The notes under the pieces are model-generated. The model saw nothing but the letters and a program-made list of their open reading frames with translations, did not search any database and was not told the DNA's origin. Shown one piece after another: positions 1 to 11,754 of a stretch of DNA of 64,000 bases (the stretch's first letter is position 1; each line of letters begins with the position of its first letter). This stretch comes from Pseudoips prasinana (lineage: Eukaryota; Arthropoda; Insecta; Lepidoptera; Nolidae). Position numbers and translations under genes: made by a program. The stretch covers positions 14,583,001 through 14,647,000 of the forward strand of contig OX621265.1 in the NCBI GenBank assembly GCA_951640165.1, read 5' to 3'.

Positions 1-806
1 AGACTCGACCGACAGAAAGGCAGCCTAACTATCAGAGCCCATACTCTCTTCACTGTTAAATAAAAACTTCTACCATGTTCACTGATGCACCAAAAACTAT
101 TCTTCAACGATAAACACGAACTGGCCGAGAGACTCCGCTTATCGCGAGTAACCACATCGAAACACGAAATCAGTCGGCGTGTTTTAAACAAGTCTGAACA
201 TACCTGAGTATCCGAGATACCTGCGATAACAACTTCGATTTTGTTACCTTCGCTCCAAGCAGGCTTCAACCAGTTAATCAAGGCAAGCTTGTAAGTCGAG
301 TACTCCACATATGTAAGTTCTCGCACGGTCACTGCACCATACGGCACCATATCTTGAAAAAGGTCATCAATCTCTCGGTCGCCGCAAACTGTCTTGATAC
401 ACGCTCCTTTGCTTCGTCTAACGTTTTGCACAACAGGTACGACTTCGAAGTCCATTTGCGAGCTCGACGTCGAAGATGTGTCAATGTAACGTATCGAGTT
501 TCGTAATCGGTTCACGAGTTTGCGATACAGCCGTAAATTCACAATCAGCGGGGTTGTATTTTCATCGTAATTTTTCAAATTTCAAACACTATTTTCGCTA
601 CGTGAACGAACCGAATCACGAAAATATTCTTGATTTTGAGTAGCAGGCATTGCGGTAGACACGTGGGATGATTTTGGAATCGATCCCACCGCTGCTGTCG
701 GAGATTCTGACGGATTTAACTCCGAAACATCGTCGGTGTCCGCCATCATGCACGTGGTGAAAAGAATCAGTGCGCACACCCGGCGCCGTCGAGCTCTGTA
801 TGCCAA
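1..806 (-). pseudogene. Decayed retroelement gag-like fragment
   Basis: On the minus strand an open stretch starts with a methionine near 806 (acidic, Ser/Pro-rich start) and stops at 582. After a frame change, open reading continues from about 480 to 200. That second part has segments such as VRELTYVEYSTYKLALINW and NKIEVVIAGI, which recall the gag region of insect LTR retrotransposons, where a Y-Y-K-x-x-L-I-N motif precedes a hydrophobic V-x-G-I motif. No protease, RT, integrase or LTR is visible, and the fragment runs off the left edge. The family is a weak inference; it could also be an unrelated repeat. Confidence 0.3.
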
Positions 807-981
807 CTGTGTCGTGTCGCTAACACACTAATGTCACTTAGACAACTGACAGACGTCAAACGTCACATGCGACAGTTCACAGACAACCTCGACTCGAACT
901 ACTGACTCAGTGAGTAGTGTTTTCCAAACGCTAATAGATGGCGTTACTAGAACGTAAACGGTCCTTTAACTTAATTTCTCC

Positions 982-984
<3 letters not shown>

Positions 985-1022
<38 letters not shown>
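985..1022. repeat. (AT)n microsatellite
   Basis: A plain alternating AT run of about 38 bp. It leads directly into a short SINE-like 3' domain at about 1,050-1,140 that carries the motif TAGTACAAGCTCTGCTTAG, also found in the SINE copies elsewhere in the window. Confidence 0.9.
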
Positions 1023-1025
<3 letters not shown>

Positions 1026-1441
1026 TATGTATTTACAAAAGAAAAGTAGTATATCAGTTATCTGATTTCCATAGTACAAGCTCTGCTTAGTTTGGAATCA
1101 GATGGCCGTGTGTAAATAATGTTCCAGAATATTATTATTATTATAGAAGTATATTTATTGAACCTGCGGTTGAACCCGCTAACACTAAACCAACGGGGTA
1201 ATTACATATCGTGTCTACAATATTAGTTTGGACCTAACATAATGATAACAATATCTTATCTATATTATGTATTAGACAATTCTTCGTAACAAATTAGTTA
1301 ACTGTATTTCCGATAGGCCTCCTAAAAATAAATCTTATCACTTTAAATAATAATGACTCCGCTTCTGAGTTACTTCTTTGCCATTTCATATTCAATTCGT
1401 ATCCAGGGATATATTAAAAAAACACATGTAGCTTTGCAATT

Positions 1442-1588
1442 TATGTACAGACGCCAGCACATCCAGCTACCCCAATCTGTCAAATTTCTTTTATAGATTT
1501 TCAACTTTATCACATAAGCATAAGGTTCACTTTCAATTGGGGAAATTTGACAGATTGGGGTAGCTTGATGTGCTGGCGTCTGTACATA
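1442..1588. mobile_element. MITE with ~43-bp inverted ends
   Basis: The ends are inverted copies of each other: one arm begins GTACAGACGCCAGCACATCC and the other closes with the complement GTGCTGGCGTCTGTAC. The arms run inward through a GACAGATTGGGG-type block, leaving a loop of roughly 55 bp with no coding capacity. A scrap of the same terminus recurs at 9,275-9,297. This is a non-autonomous DNA transposon or foldback repeat; the superfamily is not assigned. Confidence 0.75.
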
Positions 1589-1631
1589 TAATTAAGAAAG
1601 TAAATATATTTAGAAATTATATAGGGATGTC

Positions 1632-4600
1632 TTTAATCCTTCAAATGGCGGCGACGTGGTCCGCCACCCGTCACGTCTCGTTTCACGGAGAGGCGAAAAG
1701 TGGCCAACGGAGAGCCGTTTTGCTACGTTGAATGTGGGAGGAGGAATAGAAGGTAAGATGGACGAAGTATGTCAGCTGATGAGTGAAAAGCGGATCGATG
1801 TGTTGTGTGTGAATGAGACGAAGCGGAAAGGGTGTGATACTACAACACACGGACAATACACGGCGTATTGGTCTGGAGTACCGAACACCACCAGAGGTTG
1901 CCAAGGTGTGGGTCTCATTCTTTCCACAAGTATGTCTGAGTGTGTGACTGAGTTCGAATGCGTGAATGCAAGAGTAATGTGGTTGAGAATGAAAGTTGGT
2001 ATGACCCGTATCTTCCTAGTAGGAGTGTACGCTCCTGTAGATATGGGTGCAGTTGTAATACAGCGAGAACAAGAGGAAAGAAAGGCATTCTGGGAGACCC
2101 TGAGAGATGTGTTGCGGTTAAGTCATGAAAGAGTAATTAATAATGTTAGGTGATTTTAATGGATGGGTTGGGGTAAAACGTGATGGTTTTGAAAGAGTAC
2201 TAGGTCAATTCGGTGACGAGAGTGAGAATGAGAATGGGTACAGTCTGCTTGAGATATGTTTGGAATGGGGTCTTTGTGTTACAAATACTATGTTTGAACA
2301 TAAAAGAATCCATACGTTTACACGAGAGAGGAAAAATGTGAGAAAGAGTATGATTGACTTCGTGATTGTAGATGAAAGACTGAGAAAGAATGTTCTAGAC
2401 ACAAGAGTCTATCGTGGGACCGCAATCCATACAGACCACTTTCTGGTAATGAGCCGAATAAGTGGTCTATTCAAAGGATGGCGCCACCGAATCCCTGAGA
2501 CCAAAAGTGTACTAGAGAGAATAAAAGTAGAGGAACTGCAAGAGGAAGAAGTGGCAGATGAGTACAAAAGTAAGTTGGTTGAGAAGTTTGAGGGATCTGA
2601 AGACATAAGAGAAGTAGAAGAGCTATGGAAGGTAGTCAAAGAAGGTGTGGTGAGTGTAGCTGGTGAAGTATGTGGTGTAATAAAGAGACGAAGAGGAAGA
2701 ATGATGAAGAATATTTGGTGGGATAAAAGTGTACAAAAAGTTGTATGTGAAAAGAAGAAAGCGTGGTTAGACTGGCTAGCCACCAGAGCAAACGAACGAA
2801 TGCATAAGGCGACGAATGAGGATATAGAAAGGGCCTGGAATGATTATAGGAAAATGAAAGGAATTGTAAAGGATGTGGTGAATGAAAAGAAAAATGAACA
2901 AAAGGATAATTTTGATAGAAGGTTGTCTAAGGATTTTCAGACGAACATTAAGTTTTTCTGGAAATCCGTTAGATCAGTAAGAGGCATAACTCAAACCTCA
3001 GAACTGAAATCCATACGAGACCAAGATGGAAATATAGTGAAAGGGGAAGAATGCGTGTTAAAACGTTGGAAGGAGTATTTTGAAAGTTTGTATGAAAGAG
3101 GTGTAACAGAGAGTGAACGTAGTTCACTAAGTATAGACAAGAACAAATGTAAAGATGACATTGGTATGGATGAGATTGTGAAAGCTATTAAGGGTATGAA
3201 ATCAGGTAAGTCACCGGGGTATGACAGGATAACTTCCGAGATGCTGAAGGCTGGACATGGCGTCATAGCGAGTCAGCTGTGCAGCCTATTCAATTTATGC
3301 TATACCACCGTGATTGGTGCAAGGCTGTCATCGTACCTCTTTACAAAGGGAAAGGCTCACGGCAAGACTGTAAAAACTATAGGGGCATTAGTCTACTCAG
3401 CGTCGTTGGTAAGTTGTATGCAAAAGTATTGGTTGAAAGAGTTGTGAAAGAAACCGATGCGAAAATATGGGATGCACAGGCAGGTTTTCGGAAAGGAATG
3501 GGATGCACGGATCAGGTCTTTTCTCTGCGAAGCATAGTAGAGAAGTTTTTGGGCAGAAACCAAAAGGTTTACTGTGCCTTCGTAGACTTGGAAAAGGCCT
3601 ACGATAGAGTGTTGAGGAGTGAACTATGGTCGGTACTGTCCATGTATGGGTTGAACGACAACCTTGTTCAAGCACTAAAATCTCTTTATAGGGATTCCAG
3701 AGCTTGCGTGAGGATTAACGGGTCATACACCGAGTGGTTTAGCATCCAAAAGGGTGTTAGACAGGGATGTGTAGCGTCACCGTGGTTGTTTAACCTATTC
3801 ATGGATAGCTGTTTAAAAGATTTGAAAGAAAGTGAATGCGGTGTAAGGATGAATGAGTTACTCATCAAATGTCTGCTTTACGCTGATGATCAAGTTTTAC
3901 TTGCATCATCGGCGGACGAGTTGCAGGTGATGGTAACAAGTATGCATGAATCTTTTGAAAGGAAAGGGATGAAAATGAATGTAGGTAAGACGAAAGTAAT
4001 GGTATTTGAGAGGGATGAATACACGACGAGGAGAGAAAGTCGAACAGGTGAATGAGTTTGTATATTTGGGAAGTTTGTATATTTGGGAACTTTGTTTACG
4101 AGAGATGGGAAATATGAAAAAGATATTGTTAGAAGAGTAAATGCGGGGAACAGAGTGAATGGGGCACTACACGCCTTTATGAGTAGCCGGCAAGTATCAA
4201 AGAGGGCTCGACTAGCCGTGCACGATGGAGTGTTAGTGCCAACTTTAATGTATGGAAGTGAAAGTTGGGTATGGCAGAAAAAGAATGAAAGTAAAATAAA
4301 TGCAGTGGAAATGAGAGCTCTGAGAAGTATTTGTGGTGTGACTTTGAGAGACAGAATTCGAAATACTGATGTAAGAGAGCGTTGTGGTGTGAAAGAGGAT
4401 GTAGTCACAAAGATTGAAAAAGGCATGCTGAGATGGTTTGGCCATTTAGAAAGGATGAATGAAAGAAGATTGACAAAAGAAGTATACCTGGCCTGTGTGA
4501 ATGGGACAACCGGAAGGGGAAGACCACGTCGAACATTCTCTGACCAAATTGGAGATGTTCTCAAGAAAGGGCAGGTCAGAAGTACCCTAAACCGGCGAGC

Positions 4601-4717
4601 ATGTATGAAGAATATAATGACAGTAATCGAGGCAAAAGAAGTATGCAAAGATCGTGACAAATGGAAATCCGTTGTCTCTGCCTACCCCTCTGGGAAACAG
4701 GCGTGAGTCTATGTATG
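1632..4717 (+). mobile_element. RTE-like non-LTR retrotransposon with 12-bp target duplication
   Basis: A 3.1-kb element flanked by the direct repeat TATAGGGATGTC at 1,620-1,631 and 4,718-4,729, which fixes both ends. It codes for an endonuclease followed by a reverse transcriptase, the usual RTE order, and its length is near that of full RTE elements. The 3' end is a short ATGTATGTAT tract rather than a long poly(A), as is common in RTE-type LINEs. The body carries several frame breaks, so it is a dead copy. It lies downstream of the last visible rols exon. Confidence 0.85.
1656..4706 (+). pseudogene. Broken endonuclease-reverse transcriptase ORF of the RTE-like element
   Basis: The apurinic-like endonuclease domain opens near 1,700 (FATLNVGGG, then VNETKRKG) and continues after a frameshift near 2,140 with LGDFNGWVG. 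The RT domain follows with QAGFRKGMG, AFVDLEKAYDRV, GVRQGCVASPWLF and the catalytic LLYADDQVLL box. A second frameshift lies near 3,300. A third break near 4,030-4,092 includes a 17-bp tandem duplication (TTGTATATTTGGGAA twice). The C-terminal part at 4,083-4,706 has the RTE-type [11 protein letters not shown] segment. The breaks make it non-functional. Confidence 0.85.
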
Positions 4718-4729
4718 TATAGGGATGTC

Positions 4730-5990
4730 AATTCTTCTATTTCTTCCTTCTAATCTATTTAGTTACCATAATACAGGCATTGCCTAATTTAATTAAATTA
4801 ATTAATTTAATTTAAAACATTTATTAAATATTAATACATTTAATTTGGCACTGTGTTAGTTGTCCTAGGATACTTATTATTATGATCGGCTTTCCTAACA
4901 TACGGTTTTACTCATAGAAAATATTACCCTACGCCATTGGTGGCAATGTTATAATATGTAGTAATAGATAAAGTTTTCGGTACTATGAATCATGTTACGT
5001 TAATCGTAACCTAACATATACAACTGGGTTACATTTGATAAGCCGTTCGTATTTTTATTGAAATTATGATAACAGAATTGGATTACCAAATTATCACAAA
5101 AAAAAATGTTAAATATTTACAGTAGATATTTACGTAAATATTTATTTAATTGTTTTTGAAGACGCCTCTCACGCCCTCTCAAGAATGGGTGTACTAAATC
5201 GAATCTCAAATAATCCAATTTCATTAGGTGTTCGGGTATTGAGACATTGAATTTATAGTGGATAAATTCAATGACTAAATACTCGAAAATTAGTAATAGC
5301 GAATGGTTAATAAATTCAGTACTAGATAAGTAGGTTAGAACAGCGTGAAACGATTCCCCGGGACATGCATGAGCCTCACCGCTCAGTGTCATTTCATTGT
5401 TTGCTACCGTAAATTCTAGCTTACAGGAGTGGCAGTACAGTAAGAGGGAGAGACTAGACGCAGCTTTAGAATTGTAGTGACCTAATTAGAAAATATGATG
5501 TTTTGGGAATCGTTACATAAAGATTTGAACGGTTACATTTTTGTAATTAATGGTGATGTAGCTTTCTACGCCAAAATCAGCCTGTGTTTTAATTTAAAAC
5601 GATACACATTGTAGTGTTAGGTCATTTTTTTTATATAAAGTCAAAATCATGTTTTTTTTTTATTTAGGCCCCTTTAATTCTAAAGGTGCGAGTCACGTTA
5701 ACAAAATATCGAATCATGAGAAGAGAGAGTGTGAAAATAGAAAGGAAATACTTGTGTACATGTCCCGTACAAATTCTCCATTGGGAACGGCCGAAATGCA
5801 AGCTAGAGGGCATTATATAGAAAGACAAGGTCGGTCTTTGTTTGAAAAGTCAGAAGTCAGAATTGGACTCACTAATATTAATATTAGTGATCATAAGATC
5901 CGATCATAAGATTAATAATAATTTATTTCAATTCAGCGCACATATACAGACAATATTTTGACATACATATGCAACTCTAAAAGTATAATA
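4730..5990. other. AT-rich stretch without recognisable gene
   Basis: No family could be recognised. Short open frames exist at 5,117-5,392 on the minus strand and 5,649-5,909 on the plus strand, but they show no domain, no splice context and no similarity I can name. A scrap at about 5,380-5,460 (CACCGCTCAGTGTCATTTCA, ending near AAGAGGGAGAGACTAG) recurs at 19,295-19,375, so at least part of the stretch is dispersed repeat. Confidence 0.5.
5380..5460. repeat. Short dispersed repeat, copy 1
   Basis: About 80 bp beginning CACCGCTCAGTGT and ending in a GTAAGAGGGAG block. A second copy in the same orientation lies at 19,295-19,375, just beside the 131-bp array. Both are short and lack coding capacity. 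The parent family is unknown. Confidence 0.55.
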
Positions 5991-6164
5991 TATGTCGCAA
6001 ACGAGTCGTCCTTGAAACTAGCGCCATCTATCAGCGCTCGACGGAGTCAATGATCAACCGGCTGTGCGGCGCGCTCGTCACTTTTGGTGCAGCAGCTGGC
6101 CAGTGCGGTCGAATATTGAAACCGACGCGCTTGCCTGTATGTGTATATCTGTTGTGTGTGTCTA

Positions 6165-6425
6165 TAATATCTTGGACAATAATATCTTGGACAATGTCAC
6201 ACTGAACATCTTAGCCTCAAACTAAGCAAAGCTTGTACTATGGGCACCAGGCGACGATATACATACTTATATAGGTAGATAAATACTTATATACATAGAA
6301 AACATCCATGACTCAGAAACAAATATTCGTGCTCATCACACAAATATTTGCACTTACCGGGATTCGAAACCAGGACCACCAGCTTCGTAGGCAGGAGCAC
6401 TACCAACTAGGCTACAGTGACCGTC
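6165..6425 (-). mobile_element. tRNA-derived SINE, family 1
   Basis: Read on the minus strand, the head looks like a tRNA: an A-box-like TAGCCTAGTTGGTAGTG and a B-box-like GGTTTCGAATCC. A body follows with AATATTTGTGTGATGAGCACG and a 3' domain with ATAGTACAAGCTTTGCTTAG. Two more copies lie at 40,233-40,497 (plus) and 63,285-63,512 (minus). The outer end at 6,165-6,195 contains a 17-bp direct repeat, ATAATATCTTGGACAAT. SINEs are moved by LINE machinery; the partner is not known. Confidence 0.8.
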
Positions 6426-6643
6426 AAATCAGTCTATATCCGTGTATTGAAAAAGTTAATTTACTGCCTTAAGTTTCGTTGTGTTTCATTTATTGTGTCA
6501 AAGTGTATTATAACCTGAATAGATTTGCAACTGAACTTGAACTAAGACTTTCATTTTATTCGTAAAAAGTAAACACGCCCACTACAATATCCGATGGCGA
6601 AGATTCAAGCGACAAGCAACAGCTCTACGGCGACATATACATA

Positions 6644-7928
6644 CATTCAAAAAAGTATCGGGAATGGATGATTTATTTATGGTTCCAAATTAAAATTTTT
6701 GTTATATTTGTTGTTGTTAGATTGGCACAACTGTTTTCCATTTTGGCGCGGAGTTTGAGTTGCATCTGTTATTTATATTAAATACAGTGCTGGTTTTAGT
6801 AATATCATATATAGTGTGTATTGCGAATTTCATAATGGACAAAAATATCGAACAAAGAGTTTGTCTTAAATTTTGCATCGCTAATGGAATTTCGTGTTCG
6901 GAGTCACTGAAAATGTTACAGAAGGCTTACTGTGAATCGACTTTATCAAAAACTCGTGCTTATGAGCGGTTCAAAGATTTGCCTCGCTCTGGTAGACCAT
7001 CAACGTCTGCAACTGAAGTTAACATCGCAAAAGTAAAGGAAATAGTGACTAAAAATCCTCATTCCACTCTGAGAGAGATAGCCGCCGAACTTTCTGTATC
7101 TCACGAGTCGATTCGTACCATTTTAACTAATCATTTGGGTATGAAACATGTTGCCGCTCGGCTAGTCCCAAAAGATCTGAATTTTCTCCAAAAACTCAAT
7201 CGCATGAAAGTCGCTGAGGACATGGTAGAACGAGTCAATTCCGACACAACATTCATGAAACGCATTGTTACTGGTGACAAGACGTGGGTTTACGAGTTTG
7301 ACATGCAAACTAGTCAACAAGCTTCGGAGTAGCGCCTTCCAACTGAACCGAAACCGAAAAAACCACACCAAAGTCGATCAAAAGTCAAAGTCATGATGAC
7401 TGTTTTCTTTGACTATCGGGGTGTTGTGCACTCTGAATTCTTACCGGAAGGTCGAATGGTAAATAAAGAATATTATTTGAGCGTTATGCGGAGTTAAAGA
7501 GAGAAATTCGAAGGAAAAGGCCAGATTTGTGGAAAGAAAATTCTTGGATTTTGCACCACGATAATGCGCCTTCGCACAAGGCCATCATTGTGAACGAATT
7601 TTTGACCAAACACTCAACAAATACCATCCAGCAACCACCATATTATTCACCAGACATGGCTCCAGCTGACTTCTTTCTTTTTCCTTAACTCAAATTACCA
7701 CTTCGTGGTACCCGTTTTCAATCGGTCGAAGACATAAAGAGAATTCGCGCCGAGAACTGAACTTAATTCCGAAAGCAGCGTTTAAAAAATGTTTTGATGA
7801 ATGGATTATTCGTTGGCGTAAGTGTATCGTTTCTGAACGAGCATACTTTGAAGGTGATAAAATAAATTTGGATGAATAACAAACATTTTGTATATTATTG
7901 ATCTTTTCCCGGTACTTTCTTGACAGAG
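6644..7928 (+). mobile_element. Decayed mariner-type DNA transposon
   Basis: The ends are imperfect inverted repeats (AAAAAAGTATCGGGAA on the left, TTCCCGGTACTTTCTT on the right) and both abut TA, the mariner target. The length of about 1.28 kb is that of a complete mariner. It encodes a transposase with in-frame stops and frameshifts, so it is inactive. Confidence 0.85.
6835..7878 (+). pseudogene. Mariner transposase pseudogene
   Basis: The reading frame starts with MDKNIEQRVCLKFCIANG and has an N-terminal helix-turn-helix region, a GRPSTS linker typical of mariner transposases (about residue 57), and the first catalytic Asp in VTGDKTWVYEFD. It stops at 7,332. Further downstream, in other frames, the second Asp (HHDNAPSHKA) and the third (SPDMAPADFFLF) can be read, so the DDD triad was once complete. 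The early stop, a stop after FFLFP and frame shifts show decay. Confidence 0.85.
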
Positions 7929-8190
7929 TAGTATATAACGGTTAAAGACATTTATTTCTCAAAAACCTAATATAACATCCATTTACATTGAGATAAACAG
8001 ATAGCCTAAATAACATAAACTAATCTATTGCGTGAAACGAGATACAAAACAGCTTAACTTAGTATAATTATTGGCAGTGATAGATACATGAAACTTAGAA
8101 GGTAATATAGTAAAATGGAATTATTTTATATAAACAAATATAATAAAATCGTATGAAAGTCAAAACTGTACAGTGAATATTTCTTAAAAA
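7929..8190. other. AT-rich spacer
   Basis: Nothing recognisable. The phrase TAGATACATGAAACTTAGAAGGTAATATAGTA is partly repeated near 8,450-8,490, so a short local duplication brackets the next repeat. Confidence 0.4.
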
Positions 8191-8455
8191 CGATACTTGG
8201 GGCGTGATCTACAGTCGATATCGAAGCCAAAAATATAGTTTTTAGAATTTTTGTCTGTTTGTCTGTATGTATGGCCGGGCTAAACTCAAAAAGTACTGCA
8301 TGGATTTACTTCAAATTTTGCATGAATAATACTTAGAGGCCGGGTCAACATATAGGCTACATATTATCACGCTATCACCTACGGGGGAGGAGCTTTGATA
8401 ATATATAAAACTTAATGCGGCTAAAACCGCGGGGCACAGCTAGTAGATACATAAA
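8190..8455. repeat. Dispersed Helitron-like repeat
   Basis: The stretch ends with AAACCGCGGGGCACAGCTAGT; its complement starts ACTAGCTGTGCCCCGCGG. The same terminus opens a second copy at 48,452-48,570, and related bodies lie at 33,395-33,475 and 52,330-52,515. A CTAGT end without inverted repeats is compatible with non-autonomous Helitron-type elements, but no hairpin or Rep/helicase gene is seen, so the class is an inference. Confidence 0.45.
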
Positions 8456-8756
8456 ACTTAGAAAGTAATATAGTAACACGTAATTATTTTATATAAACAA
8501 TATATTTCTCAGGGCCCCACATTAGGATCATGTAAGAAGGTACCTAATTATTCAGTACCTATTCAAACTTCCTTGTAATGTGACGGAAGTGTTAACTATA
8601 AAAATGATTGTAATGGGTCACAGGGAAACACGCAGCACCAAACATAAGGAAATATTTTTTATTAACGTTTTATTTTAATCATTAAAATATGGCAATTGTG
8701 AGTAATTAAAATAGCTATTTTTTTTCATAAGACAACGTTCGCACTAGGTCATCTAA

Positions 8757-8925
8757 CTCCTGTGTCGCGGGGTACTTTACAAACATATAATAGACGGACG
8801 CAAATTAAACAGAACAACTAATTATGGGTCACACAAATAGTTGTTTGTGTGGAATCGAACCCGGCCCACGAAGCGGCGAGGCGACTGTCATAGCCGCTGC
8901 GCCACACGTGCAGTCAATTATTAAG
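8757..8925 (-). mobile_element. tRNA-derived SINE, family 2
   Basis: On the minus strand the head reads GCACGTGTGGCGCAGCGGCT with a B-box-like GGTTCGATTCC further in, followed by AACTATTTGTGTGACCCATA and a 3' part with AAAGTACCCCGCGACACAGG. Other copies are at 44,768-44,968 (plus), 48,573-48,772 (minus) and 62,990-63,155 (plus). This copy has small changes in the head. Confidence 0.8.
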
Positions 8926-9430
8926 TGCAATGGATTATTTATTTATTTATTTAAGGACATCCAGTAGGTGATAAAACTCCTTAAATATTAAGTTTTTTAA
9001 ACAGTATTCTTATATAATCGAAATTTATAACTTCTAAAGGTGCCATGTACAATAATTAAGGACAAATATGACGGACATTACAGTATTATTTTAATAAGGA
9101 AATATCTATTAATTAATATTTTTTTTTTATTGAAAGGTGGTTATTAAGAGTAATTTAAATAACATTATTATGTACAGTCGGCTCCAAAAGTCGATGAACA
9201 GAATGTATATTTAACAGTACAGTTACGGCGTCAAATCAGGGTAATCTAATGATAATATTTAATGGATAAAAAGTCTGTACAGACGCCAGCACATCCATTA
9301 AATATATAATAAAACGGATTAGGCGATAAGAGAGCGAAATATGAAGTACAATTGTGCTTTTTTTTACTGCCGCCACGTGCAAGCAGCTCCGGGAAGACAG
9401 CGTACTGTTTGTGACGCAGTCGCTGTGCCG
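8926..9430. other. AT-rich stretch with repeat scraps
   Basis: No gene is recognised. A scrap of the 1,442-1,588 MITE terminus lies at 9,275-9,297 (GTACAGACGCCAGCACATCC). The open frame at 9,246-9,449 on the minus strand runs through it and has no domain. Confidence 0.45.
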
Positions 9431-9740
9431 GACTGGCAGGAGTCGGCATTAGGGGGGTAACTCAAGAGTCCTCCCAGAAGGTGCGTGTCCCTACCGTTTG
9501 TACCGTTACCGTTGTTTGTACCGTTTGGGACAGTGCGCAAAAGAGGGGCACCGGAGCAGCATACCCGCGTTCCAGGCGCCAGAAGAAGTCCACGGCAGGT
9601 TAGGTTTAGTCAGTGCGAGTCCGACATAGATAGATAAACTTTATTGCACAACATATAAAAAAGAAGTTTACAGGAAAAATATTAATATTTAAAATAATGT
9701 ACAATTGGCGGTCTTATCGCATAATAGGGATTTCTTCCAG
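9430..9740 (-). repeat. LINE 3'-UTR fragments
   Basis: Two pieces lie side by side. The part at 9,560-9,610 shares, in complement, the phrase TAACCTGCCGTGGACTT with 58,555-58,571, so it belongs to a dispersed family. The part at 9,620-9,740 reads on the minus strand as a LINE tail: CTGGAAGAAAT, a GATAAGACCGCCAATTGTAC block, then AATAAAG and TATCTATCTATG. The same tail closes LINE B (21,047) and LINE E (57,620). Confidence 0.6.
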
Positions 9741-9949
9741 ACATATTCACCCGCAGAGACTTTTTGCGGGTGTGAGGCATAGACATTCGCCTGTTTCATA
9801 TAAAAAAGGATGCTATCACTGCTTCACCGGGCAATAGAGGCGAGTGTGTGTACTAGTCGTCAACAATATCGGGTACCATAAATAAGCATAACATGGGTTG
9901 GGTAAAATTTACAATTACAATAATGTAATCCAAGGTAAAACCATATAAG

Positions 9950-10263
9950 TAACGTTATTATTTGACGTAAATGAAATATTTTTTTTGTTTCATTTATTCG
10001 TGAGAAAGCGGGGCGGGTCTCTCACCATAATATTAATACGTGAAGCAAAAACTTTGTACCCCTTTTTACGAATATTGCATGGACGGAGGAGTATGAAATT
10101 TGGAACAGTTAAAGTTCATATGGAGAAGGAGTGCAGAAACCTAATATTTTTATATGATATGCCTTAGAAGTATTTTTTGAATAAAAAGAAAAAGAGTGTG
10201 CTTATTAATACCACACGACTAAAGTAAAACTACAAACGTTTATGAGAAAGAGAAAGAAAACGT
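9950..10263. repeat. Segmental duplication, copy 1
   Basis: About 310 bp beginning GTAACGTTATTATTTGACGT and ending in CAAACGTTTATGAGAAAGAG is repeated in direct orientation at 10,583-10,877. The copies share GGGGCGGGTC, TTTGTACCCCTTTTTACGA and GACGGAGGAGTATGAAATT. Small indels separate them. No coding function is apparent; the frame at 9,985-10,167 is not kept in the second copy. Confidence 0.75.
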
Positions 10264-10582
10264 AGTGTTATCAAGTACTCAATAGCCGCGCAACGGTTAT
10301 GACGTAGCTGTTATGTTATAATAATATTTTTACACTGTGATTATTTATTTGATTAGTGATTATCATTTTATTAATTACTATAATAATTTTACATCTTAAA
10401 AGTATTAATAATCGATATTAGACTTTCAAATGGTTGTCACTGATAAAAATATAGATAGGGTAGGAGAATGATTAAAGAGACATTCTTTGTATGACGGGAG
10501 ATGAGAACGTTACTCTGTTCGATTAAATATTGTGTGTGGAAAATATCAAGGAGTTTTAATGTGCAGAATATACGAGAGCGTA

Positions 10583-10877
10583 ATAAACGTTATTATTTGA
10601 CGTAAATTTAATATTTATTTATTTTGATACATTTACTCGTGAGAAGCCGGGGCGGGTCACTAATCATATTATCAATACGTGAAGCAAAAGCTTTGTACCC
10701 CTTTTTACGAAAATTGCGCGGACGGAGGAGTATGAAATTCGGAACAGTTAAAGTTCATATGGAGAAGGAATGCAGAAAGCTAAAATTTTTATAAAATACG
10801 CGTTAAAAGAAAACGTTTGTGCTTAATACCACGCGACTAAAATAAAACTACAAACGTTTATGAGAAAGAGAAAGAAA
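10583..10877. repeat. Segmental duplication, copy 2
   Basis: The partner of 9,950-10,263, about 635 bp away and in the same orientation. It has lost some bases near the middle (around 10,790-10,810) compared with copy 1. The 320 bp between the copies is AT-rich and holds nothing recognisable. Confidence 0.75.
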
Positions 10878-11064
10878 CTGTAGGCTCCTCTCGATCCTCT
10901 CGATATTGCCCCTTCATTAATATACGAATCATAACTCTCTACTTTCTACCTTAACTAACTTATATCTCCCTCTCAAATTCCGTTGCCCTCTTCCGATCAC
11001 AATTTCGTTTCGCTCTAGTCACGTATTCACTAGCTTAAATAATAAATAAAATAAATAAAAAAGG

Positions 11065-11600
11065 TTTTTATTCACGTAGACTTTAAAAAAGCGCTTGTAA
11101 ATAGTCCGAACATGTTTGTAGTAATATAGTTGTATACATTATTATTTCTAGTAACATAGATATTTAGGTACACATTGTATGAAAACATTTATAAAATTTA
11201 TTTTATTATAGCAATGATATTTAGCTAGCTCGTATCAAATTATTGTCAAGAGATTATGTTTAATTATTATTATATAGTTTACTTTTAAACACAAGGTCCG
11301 TTATAATAATAATACTGAATTCATACCTTAATATAGACAGAACCATTCAGACAATATGTAGTAAAATATAAATTTCAATACATAATATTATAAACTTCAA
11401 CTAAACATAATCTCCTTGACAATAACTTGATACAGGCTAGCTAAATGTCACTACCATTATAAAATAAATTGTATAAATGTTTTAACATTCCGTGTACCTA
11501 AATATATGTAATATGTAACTAAAATATTAACTGTATTACTACAAACATGTTCGGACTATTTACAAGCGCTTTTTTAAAGTCTACGTGAATAAAAACCTAT
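11065..11600. repeat. Foldback pair of repeat family F
   Basis: The left arm starts AAGGTTTTTATTCACGTAGA and the right arm ends with its exact complement; each arm is about 200-260 bp with AT-rich divergence toward the centre. Single copies of this arm (family F here) occur at 33,490 onward, 39,100 and 48,937. The inner part has AGACAGAACCATTCAGACAATA, which recurs inverted near 49,560, so family F is longer than one arm. Confidence 0.7.
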
Positions 11601-11754
11601 TTTATTTTTTTTTATTTATATTACTTTACTTCCCAAATCAAGTGTGCTTAAAGAAGTTTTACTTCAAAAATATTACACACACCACTATGCTTGTGACACA
11701 CTGACAAACTAAGAACAAATTAATATTATTTGCCTTTAATGGCTAAAGTCTCTA

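Noticed and set aside
5117..5392. 91-codon minus-strand frame
   Set aside because: Its start overlaps a dispersed repeat, it has no domain and lies in AT-rich sequence.
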